DNA from: Gammaproteobacteria bacterium
GTDB lineage: Bacteria > Pseudomonadota > Gammaproteobacteria > Pseudomonadales > Pseudohongiellaceae
Assembly: GCA_002714195.1 (NCBI GenBank)
Contig: PAWK01000027.1
Span: 23,866 to 29,052, forward strand
DNA length: 5,187 bases
Direction: 5' to 3'
Of the stretch, positions 1 to 5,015 are shown in pieces. The number at the start of each line of letters is the position of its first letter. Position 1 is the stretch's first letter. The notes under the pieces were generated by a model. It made no database searches. It was given only the letters and a program-made list of their open reading frames with translations, and was not told the DNA's origin. The position numbers and the translations under genes were made by a program.

Positions 1-836
1 TGGACGGAACCAATCAGGTAGCTGGATTTGGTTATCCGGTTGAAGATTTTGAAGAAGGGGAAGCATCACTCAGCTTAGGTGCTCTGTACGATATCGATGA
101 AACTTATTCTCTTTTTGCTCAATATGCAGAAGGTTACCGTCCACCTAATTTTAATGAGTCCAATCAGGCGTTCGTCAACCTAGGTTATAGATACGCCGTG
201 GTGCCGAACCCAAATATCGATGCTGAAACTAGCGATAGTTTTGAGTTGGGCGTGCGTGCTGATTATGAAAATGCCTTTCTTAGTTTATCTGTGTTCAAGA
301 ATTATTATGATGACTTCATATCGAGCAATTTTATTGGACGTAGTGGAAGTCTCTCGCTTTATCAAAACCAGAACATAAGGGATGTTGAGATTCAGGGTGC
401 TGAATTGACTGCCTTCTTCTATCTCACGAATCAATGGCAGATAAGGTCCTCGGTGGCCTATGCGCGTGGGGAAGATGAAGGTACGGGCGCGCACCTTGAT
501 ACGATAGATCCACTCAATATCGTGACCGGGCTTCGGTACGACCACAGCAGCGGCAATTGGGGAGGAGAACTTCTTTGGACGGTCATTGCTGATAAGGATA
601 AAGTATCATCGGATACCGTTACTGACTCTGAGGGATATGCGATCGTCGATGTGGTTGGAAACTTGCAGCTAGGGAGCGCAGTATCCCTTCGGGCAGGTAT
701 CTTTAATATATTCGACGAGGAATATGCCATATGGCAAAGTATTCAGGGTTTGAATAAAGTTTCCTCGGCGGATACTATTCTAAATAACTACCAGCCCGGA
801 ACAAATATCCGCGTCGGGTTAAATATTGAATTCTGA
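1..836 (+). CDS. TonB-dependent receptor, haem/haemoglobin type, C-terminal part (5' end outside window)
   Basis: The reading frame is open from the window edge (first whole codon at base 3) to TGA at 834-836, giving 277 residues of an outer-membrane beta-barrel. The GTG at 198 is an internal Val, not a start. Motifs seen, numbered from the first whole codon: EGYRPPNFNE at 43-52, like the GFR.PNF.E signature of haem/haemoglobin receptors; NPNIDAETSDSFELG at 69-83, like the 'NP.L.PE.S...E.G' motif; repeated amphipathic strands with aromatic girdles; near the end FNIFDEEYAIWQSIQG, matching 'NLFD..Y..W....G' of the TonB-haemoglobin/haem families; and a terminal Phe, as usual for barrel assembly by BAM. 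Such receptors import haem or other large iron ligands using TonB-ExbBD energy. The plug domain and any TonB box lie upstream, so the ligand is inferred only. It is probably co-transcribed with the chelatase-like lipoprotein that starts 11 bases downstream. A siderophore or cobalamin receptor is less likely but possible. Confidence 0.9.
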   Translation, partial: DGTNQVAGFGYPVEDFEEGEASLSLGALYDIDETYSLFAQYAEGYRPPNFNESNQAFVNLGYRYAVVPNPNIDAETSDSFELGVRADYENAFLSLSVFKNYYDDFISSNFIGRSGSLSLYQNQNIRDVEIQGAELTAFFYLTNQWQIRSSVAYARGEDEGTGAHLDTIDPLNIVTGLRYDHSSGNWGGELLWTVIADKDKVSSDTVTDSEGYAIVDVVGNLQLGSAVSLRAGIFNIFDEEYAIWQSIQGLNKVSSADTILNNYQPGTNIRVGLNIEF

Positions 837-847
837 GCATATGTATT

Positions 848-1798
848 GTGAATAATAGCCCAATCTTTCAGTATCTTCAGGATCTAATAAGGTGTCGGTT
901 ATCCCTCTTAATCTGTTGTTTAATCTTGGTTCAGGCGTGTTCGACGACACAGAATACCGCGTCGGGCCAATTTCAGGCTAAAGGAGCTAAATTTGGATTG
1001 CTACTAATGGCACATGGGGGTACGGAGGAGTGGAATGAAGCTGTGCAGAATGCAACCACCGAGATAAGCGATAAGTATCCAGTTGAAATAGCATTTGGTA
1101 TGGCTGATGCAGGGAGTATTGAAGAGTCAGTAAGGCGCCTCGAGGGTCTCGGTGTGGAGGATGTCGGTGTGGTGAGGATGTTCGTGTCTGGAGAAAGCTG
1201 GTATGAGAGGACCCAGCAAATACTCGGTATACTAGAAGGTGCTCCCAGCAAAGGAGCCAATGAAACTCCCCCAAACACGTTTATGCCTATGGGGTTTTGG
1301 AAAATAGAAACAGACATAAAGTTTCATCTAAGTGAAGATGGCCTAGCAGATGCGACGGAAATGGATGAGGTTATAGTGAGTCGCATTAAAGGTTTAATTA
1401 GACAACCTGAGCGAGAAGTTGCAATTGTGATAGCTCATGGCACAGGCTCTGATGAGGAGGATAGTCGTTGGGTGAAAAAGATTACGCAGCGAACAGAGAC
1501 AGCGAAATTAACTTTGGGTCTGCGTGATATCAAAGTATTTACTCTCCGCGAAGATTGGTTTGCCAAAAGGGGCGAGGCCGAGAGTAATATTCGAACTTAC
1601 ATGGAGTCTGTCATTAATGATGGCCTTAACCCTCTTGTAATTCCTTTCAGGGTGCATGGATTTGGGCCTTATGCCAGAGTATTGGAAGGTTTGGATTATC
1701 GGGCAGACAAATTGGGCCTATTGCCCCATGAGAATGTTAACCTCTGGGTAGCAAACCAATTGGAATCACTCCGTCAAACTGCTCAGCGCGCCAATTAA
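848..1798 (+). CDS. CbiX/sirohydrochlorin chelatase-like lipoprotein (two-domain class II chelatase fold)
   Basis: A 316-aa protein with a GTG start 11 bases after the receptor stop; the ATG at 841 meets a stop after four codons. The N-terminus is a lipoprotein signal: Arg15/Arg17, a hydrophobic stretch 18-30, then LVQAC with Cys31 as probable lipidation site (Gln at -2 is unusual), then a Ser/Thr/Gln-rich linker. The mature part holds two similar halves. Residues 48-130 begin FGLLLMAHGG (His56); residues 189-310 begin VAIVIAHGTG (His197). This strand-then-HG pattern opens each half of CbiX/SirB/CbiK class II chelatases, which insert Co or Fe into tetrapyrroles using His ligands. The later 'VPLFLS.G.H' segment is only partly kept: VVRMFVSGESW at 108-118 lacks the His, and VIPFRVHGFGP at 264-274 has a shifted one. 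Cytoplasmic chelatases have no signal peptide, so this protein probably acts in the periplasm or at a membrane. With a haem-type receptor upstream, a role in haem or corrinoid binding or metal removal is inferred, not shown. Loss of activity with retained ligand binding is an alternative. Confidence 0.78.
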   Translation: MNNSPIFQYLQDLIRCRLSLLICCLILVQACSTTQNTASGQFQAKGAKFGLLLMAHGGTEEWNEAVQNATTEISDKYPVEIAFGMADAGSIEESVRRLEGLGVEDVGVVRMFVSGESWYERTQQILGILEGAPSKGANETPPNTFMPMGFWKIETDIKFHLSEDGLADATEMDEVIVSRIKGLIRQPEREVAIVIAHGTGSDEEDSRWVKKITQRTETAKLTLGLRDIKVFTLREDWFAKRGEAESNIRTYMESVINDGLNPLVIPFRVHGFGPYARVLEGLDYRADKLGLLPHENVNLWVANQLESLRQTAQRAN

Positions 1799-1824
1799 GT
1801 CTTACAAGGCAAGTAATTTTAACA

Positions 1825-1853
1825 TTGCAAATGATTATCATTCGCATTAGTAT
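1825..1853 (+). promoter_or_regulatory. Putative sigma70 promoter of the small-protein/peroxiredoxin unit
   Basis: A -35-like TTGCAA (1825-1830, 4 of 6 matches) and a -10-like TAGTAT (1848-1853, 4 of 6) are separated by exactly 17 bases. This would place transcription start near 1860, about 28 bases before the GTG at 1888. Each hexamer alone is weak. The spacing and the Fur operator lying between and over them are the reasons to call it. Bound Fur would block both elements. Confidence 0.5.
1827..1845. promoter_or_regulatory. Fur box (ferric uptake regulator operator)
   Basis: The 19 bases GCAAATGATTATCATTCGC match the classical Fur consensus GATAATGATAATCATTATC at 14 positions, including most of the central AATGAT-N-ATCATT core. 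The site is an inverted repeat centred on T1836: the left arm GCAAATGAT and the reverse complement of the right arm, GCGAATGAT, differ at one base. It overlaps the spacer of the putative promoter, the usual place for Fur repression. This predicts that the downstream genes are off in iron-replete cells and on when iron is scarce. It lies after the receptor/chelatase pair, so it should control 1888-3001, not that pair. Confidence 0.88.
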
Positions 1854-1887
1854 GTGGGCGAACTAAACCTCAAAGCGCGTGATTTAA

Positions 1888-2154
1888 GTGAATTCGCAAT
1901 CAGAAGACAACGATGTTCTCGTATCAACACTCCTTTTTCTGCTAACCAGATACACAATGGATCAAGACCCATTGGTTGGTAAAGCCATTTTGCAGCACTT
2001 GGAAATGTTACAAACTCATCCTAAGACCTCACAGTCGAGTTTAGTCAATACCTGTGAACGCTTGTGTAAACATTGGCGTGGTACTTTATCAGTTCGAGAT
2101 GGGGTGAGAGAACGGTGCTGCGCTCCCAAAACCATCGATACGAATATTCATTAG
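1888..2154 (+). CDS. Small protein of unknown function, first gene of the Fur-controlled unit
   Basis: An 88-aa ORF with a GTG start, about 28 bases after the predicted transcription start. The in-frame GTG at 1879 is followed by a stop two codons later, so 1888 is the first usable start. No good Shine-Dalgarno is visible, which weakens the start call. I do not recognise the family. Residues 9-23 form a short hydrophobic helix-like segment (VLVSTLLFLLTRY), too short and too flanked by charge to be a clear membrane span. Residues 28-64 look like two amphipathic helices (PLVGKAILQHLEMLQTHP, then SLVNTCERLCKHW) joined by a Ser/Thr-rich turn. Cys56, Cys60, Cys77 and Cys78, together with His37, His44 and His62, could bind a metal, but no known motif is formed. 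There is no signal peptide, so it is probably a cytosolic helical protein. The Fur box and the peroxiredoxin downstream suggest a role in iron limitation or oxidative stress. Confidence 0.68.
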   Translation: MNSQSEDNDVLVSTLLFLLTRYTMDQDPLVGKAILQHLEMLQTHPKTSQSSLVNTCERLCKHWRGTLSVRDGVRERCCAPKTIDTNIH

Positions 2155-2169
2155 TTTGGTTCGAAATTT

Positions 2170-2376
2170 ATGTGTAAAACTGAGGTAGTAGTAAAACGAG
2201 ATCTGTGTTCGGTTACCGTCTGCAGAAAATGCAACGTGTATGTACTTCATATAGGTCCAATGTCGTTTCGCTTAGAAGAAGACGTCCTTGATGAAGTGTG
2301 TGCCATGTTCTCTGACTACTCCCTTCTAAAGAAGCCAATACCAATAACCAATCCTACACTACATCAGAAGCACTAA
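2170..2376 (+). CDS. Small Cys-rich protein (CxxC) of unknown function
   Basis: A 68-aa ORF with an ATG start, 15 bases after the previous stop and in the same reading frame; no other start codon lies between. No clear Shine-Dalgarno is present, so translational coupling to the upstream gene is possible. Cysteines are at 2, 13, 18, 21 and 44. The pattern C-x4-C-x2-C-N-x-Y-x-L-x-I-G-P (13-30), followed by a strand and an acidic helix (FRLEEDVLDEVCAMF, 33-47), suggests a small beta-rich fold with a metal or redox knuckle. It loosely recalls small 'C..CN.Y.L' domains of unknown function (DUF6686-like), a resemblance from memory only. It is not Bfd: the CxC and CxxC ligand spacing of that [2Fe-2S] protein is absent. 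The last 15 residues look unstructured. Its place between the Fur box and the peroxiredoxin suggests an iron- or thiol-related role. Confidence 0.66.
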   Translation: MCKTEVVVKRDLCSVTVCRKCNVYVLHIGPMSFRLEEDVLDEVCAMFSDYSLLKKPIPITNPTLHQKH

Positions 2377-2389
2377 CGTTTAATTATTT

Positions 2390-3001
2390 ATGGATAGCAA
2401 TATGCAGATTACAGTATGTTCAGAGGCGCCAAACTTTCGGGCTGCGGCCGTCATGGCAAATGGCGAGATCAAAGAGGAACTTCAGTTATCGGATTACAGG
2501 GGCAAATATGTCGTTTTGTTCTTTTACCCACTCGACTTTACGTTTGTGTGTCCCTCTGAAATTATCGCTCACAATAATCGGGTTAAAGAATTTGAAGACA
2601 GGAATACTCAAATAATTGGTGTCTCAATCGACTCTCAATTTACTCACCTCGCTTGGAGAAAAACACCTGTCGAACAGGGCGGGATAGGCCCGGTTGGTTT
2701 CCCTCTAGTTGCAGATACTAATCATGAAATCATCAAATCTTATGGAATTTCTAACCCAGACGGGGTGGCTTTCAGAGCTTCGTTTCTCATAAACAAGGAA
2801 GGAGTGATTCAGCATAGTACTGTTAATAACCTACCTCTGGGACGAAATGTGGATGAAATGTTACGACTAGTCGATGCGCTTCAATTCTCTGAAGAGCATG
2901 GAGAAGTTTGTCCAGCTGGTTGGCAAAAAGGTGAATCGGGTATGAAGGCAACCACAGAAGGGGTTGCCGAATACCTAGCTGAGCATAGCGCTAAACTTTA
3001 A
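2390..3001 (+). CDS. Typical 2-Cys peroxiredoxin (AhpC/TSA family, Prx1 type)
   Basis: This 203-aa thiol peroxidase reduces H2O2, alkyl hydroperoxides and possibly peroxynitrite in the cytosol; its disulfide is then reduced by thioredoxin or AhpF/AhpD-type partners. The active site is plain: PLDFTFVC at 47-54 gives the Pro-x3-Thr-x2-Cys motif with peroxidatic Cys54, Arg129 lies in FRASFLI, and resolving Cys174 lies in EVCPAGW. An active obligate homodimer or decamer is therefore expected. A GGIG motif (97-100) resembles the GGLG of hyperoxidation-sensitive enzymes, but the C-terminal YF partner is replaced by YL (195-196). Length is normal for the family. The ATG at 2402 (Met5, preceded by GGA at seven bases) may be the true start; it would give 199 aa and align better with relatives. 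It is the third gene of the Fur-controlled unit, 13 bases after the Cys-rich ORF. Expression under iron limitation is inferred. Confidence 0.95.
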   Translation: MDSNMQITVCSEAPNFRAAAVMANGEIKEELQLSDYRGKYVVLFFYPLDFTFVCPSEIIAHNNRVKEFEDRNTQIIGVSIDSQFTHLAWRKTPVEQGGIGPVGFPLVADTNHEIIKSYGISNPDGVAFRASFLINKEGVIQHSTVNNLPLGRNVDEMLRLVDALQFSEEHGEVCPAGWQKGESGMKATTEGVAEYLAEHSAKL

Positions 3002-3031
3002 CTTGCAAGTAACTTAACTTGTCTATCTATC
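3002..3031. other. Short convergent intergenic region without a clear terminator
   Basis: Only 30 bases separate the stops of the peroxiredoxin and the convergent Ldi-like gene. They include a perfect 10-base palindrome (ACTTGCAAGT, 3001-3010) and a weak CAAGT/ACTTG hairpin (3006-3021, six-base loop). Neither is GC-rich or followed by a T tract, so an intrinsic terminator is not supported on either strand. Confidence 0.4.
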
Positions 3032-4885
3032 TTATGCTGCGCCTGCACAGCACGGACAGTTCGCAGATCCACTAAGCATTACGGTCTCGGCAGCTCTCAC
3101 ATTCTCAGCCGCGGTGCGCTGCCTGGCCGTAAAACTGCCGGAGTCCGCCTCTGGAGAATCAGGTGTGTTAGCCTTCGCGGTTTGTTGACCGTGGTAACCG
3201 GTGAAAATTTGAAAACGATGATGATCTATATCAGAGCGTATTCGAATTGAACTGTCGTTTATCACTTCAATATTTTGATATGGGGCCCCATCTGCGAGGA
3301 TGAAGACATCCCTCGCGTTGGGTAAACCAGTTACTCGCCAGGAGGTTTCTGCACCCAGGCGATTTCTATCCGCAGCGTAGGTGCCGACGTGCAGGACTCC
3401 GCTCTCCTTGTCGTTCCAGGCTTGGTCAACCCCGAGTGCAGGAAAGTCTATACCTTCGACGGTGGGGGCAGCATATTTATCAAGGTGCTTAACTTTAAAA
3501 GCGTCAACCCAGTTTCCCTCCGTAATTTCGGAAATCATCATCTGAGCTGAACCTTGTCCGCGAGGCCAAGGCTCTCCGTTATTGAACCACCAGCCAAACT
3601 TATCCATGTCTTCACCAAACCACTTTGGCTCCGAATAACGCTCCGCCGCCGCACTGAGACGGGCTACTGCTGTGTGGTCGCCAAGAGCTTTCGCAAGCGC
3701 AAGGCCTGGCGCACTGGGTTGTATTGCTCGTTTGGGATCGCGCCAGCCAAAGGTGTTTGCAACCGAATCATAGATATGCGTAGCGATTTCCGGTGATTGT
3801 GGCATCAAATAAAATGCCAGATTAGTACCAGCACTGACTCCAGGCAGATTTACCTTAAAATCAGCCAATGGATCATAATACAAGGTCATTGATTCAATTT
3901 GATTCTGTTGGTTAATGTTCATGTAGTTATCCTTCATGAACTCGATCCAATTCTCAAAAGCACCATGCGCGTTGGATACGCCAAGTTGATCTGAGAGATA
4001 AATGCCTAGCCCAGCCGATGAATTACAGATGGGCCAGATCTTAGTATTTTCGCATTGGGGACCCTCTGGGTGGTCTGTATATTGTCTGTATAAGTGTTCA
4101 ACGATCCTAGGTTGTGTCCATTCGAACTGCTGGTTCTCGTAGCCGGCAATCATCCATGGTTGTTCCCACTTATTGTCGCCGGAAACGTACTTGTAAATTG
4201 ATAGGAGTAGATTTAACCAACCGCGGAAGAAAAGATTGCCGTCTGCACCTATCGGATCGGGTTGCAGTCCCCAGGGCTCGACGCCGTTAGCAGTCCAGCC
4301 AGGCCGATCATAATTACCATGAACGCGCTCAGGCCAGGCTTGAGAGCCGGGAGCTAACTCAGGGTAGTCTAGTAGTTTCCCCCTATTGGGACTTGGGCCG
4401 ATAAAAGTATTCCAGTCGATCGCTGCCCAGTAAGCTGTGTGCCGGGTAGCTAGTTCGTCCAGTATGCGAGTGTAAACCTCTCTCCATGCGGGAGTCTGGT
4501 CTGCCATGAGCATAACAGCATAGCTAGAGTCTGTTAGGTCAAAGCGAGGGTAGCTCAACATGGGTGGGCTGGAGTATTGATCCCACCAGGGATGAGGGCC
4601 TTTACCATCATAGTCCCAATTGATTTCTTCTCGGGGCAGACCTATGCCCCAAGGAAGCTCTTCCTCACCTGTGTAGCTCCAGTCATCTTGGAATGTTGCT
4701 TTCTGCCAGAGAAACCGCAACCAGCCTTTCGTGCGTTCGTTGTGTGTCGGATAAAAGTTAGGAGTCTGAGGTTGCGTTAATACGGGCCGATTGTTGCTGG
4801 CGCAAGACGCAGCTATAGCCGCACCAGATACCAGCGCGGAATTTTTCAAAAAAGAACGCCTTGAATTTTTGACTCTCGTGCTCAC
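3032..4885 (-). CDS. Tat-exported probable lipoprotein with linalool dehydratase/isomerase (Ldi)-like domain
   Basis: Taking the GTG at 4885 as start gives 617 aa. It has an AAGGGG Shine-Dalgarno at 4892-4897, six bases away; a TTG at 4915 would add ten residues but lacks comparable support. The N-terminus is a twin-arginine signal, NSRRSFLK (Arg9, Arg10), a hydrophobic stretch, then IAASC with Cys28 as probable lipidation site, so a folded protein is exported. Residues ~105-460 resemble the alpha/alpha-barrel Ldi family, which dehydrates or isomerises small alcohols: RFDLTDSSYAVML (Asp116, Tyr122, spaced like Ldi Asp39/Tyr45); NLFFRGWLNLLLSIYKYVSGD (217-237), where relatives read 'NIMYSGHLNL'; and QCENTKIWPICN (Cys278, Cys287, spaced like Cys171/Cys180). 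Trp223 replaces the expected His. A loop of about 30 extra residues and a beta-rich domain (~475-575) extend the usual ~400 aa. A low-complexity tail ends in CPCC (610-613). Function and substrate are unknown; catalysis on a terpenoid or other alcohol is a guess. Confidence 0.82.
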   Translation of the reverse strand: MSTRVKNSRRSFLKNSALVSGAAIAASCASNNRPVLTQPQTPNFYPTHNERTKGWLRFLWQKATFQDDWSYTGEEELPWGIGLPREEINWDYDGKGPHPWWDQYSSPPMLSYPRFDLTDSSYAVMLMADQTPAWREVYTRILDELATRHTAYWAAIDWNTFIGPSPNRGKLLDYPELAPGSQAWPERVHGNYDRPGWTANGVEPWGLQPDPIGADGNLFFRGWLNLLLSIYKYVSGDNKWEQPWMIAGYENQQFEWTQPRIVEHLYRQYTDHPEGPQCENTKIWPICNSSAGLGIYLSDQLGVSNAHGAFENWIEFMKDNYMNINQQNQIESMTLYYDPLADFKVNLPGVSAGTNLAFYLMPQSPEIATHIYDSVANTFGWRDPKRAIQPSAPGLALAKALGDHTAVARLSAAAERYSEPKWFGEDMDKFGWWFNNGEPWPRGQGSAQMMISEITEGNWVDAFKVKHLDKYAAPTVEGIDFPALGVDQAWNDKESGVLHVGTYAADRNRLGAETSWRVTGLPNARDVFILADGAPYQNIEVINDSSIRIRSDIDHHRFQIFTGYHGQQTAKANTPDSPEADSGSFTARQRTAAENVRAAETVMLSGSANCPCCAGAA

Positions 4886-5015
4886 AAACTTCCCCTTTTC
4901 AACTTCTAACTTCAAAGTAACACTACTTAAAGGTTTTAACCAGAATAATACCCCTAAAAAATGTAGAATGTAGGTAGGATTAATCTTAACTTTATTGAAA
5001 CAGTCATAACAGAAT
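4886..5015. promoter_or_regulatory. Divergent intergenic region between the Ldi-like gene and the DUF255 gene
   Basis: This AT-rich stretch of about 130 bases must hold promoters for both divergent genes. On the - strand a -10-like TATTAT (reverse of 4945-4950, 5 of 6) lies about 60 bases before the GTG at 4885, but no matching -35 is seen 16-18 bases further up. Toward the + strand gene, TTGAAA (4995-5000) is a -35-like hexamer that lies too close to the ATG to be used. No Fur box is present here. The promoters are expected from the gene layout and not firmly located. Confidence 0.35.
4960..4973. repeat. Tandem 7-base repeat AATGTAG x2
   Basis: AATGTAG occurs twice in direct succession (4960-4966, 4967-4973), followed by GTAGG. 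The repeat overlies the expected -35 region for the - strand gene, where the core hexamer is poor, so it could be an activator site. At this length it could also be chance. Confidence 0.3.

Noticed and set aside
198..836. GTG at 198 as the start of a short separate gene
   Set aside because: The frame is open back to base 3 and encodes typical receptor barrel sequence upstream of it, including EGYRPPNFNE; the GTG is an internal Val.
841..855. ATG at 841 as start of the chelatase-like gene
   Set aside because: It runs into TAA after four codons and is in another frame; the GTG at 848 is in frame with the lipoprotein signal.
285..1317. - strand open frames opposite the receptor and chelatase genes
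   Set aside because: They mirror strongly supported + strand genes and show no recognisable domain or ribosome site.
2170..2376. Bacterioferritin-associated ferredoxin (Bfd), expected near a Fur box and a peroxiredoxin
   Set aside because: The Bfd Cys spacing (CxC then CxxC far apart) and conserved surroundings are missing.
3001..3021. Intrinsic terminator between the convergent genes
   Set aside because: Only a short AT-rich palindrome and a five-base stem; no GC-rich stem and no T tract on either strand.
3554..3796. + strand open frame inside the Ldi-like gene
   Set aside because: It lies fully opposite a well-supported coding region and its translation is basic, low-quality sequence without motifs; the same holds for the + strand frames around 4577-4780 and 4791-4973.
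4931..5000. A Fur box or a clear sigma70 promoter in the divergent region
   Set aside because: No AATGAT-N-ATCATT-like core is present, and the -10-like hexamer has no matching -35 at the right distance.
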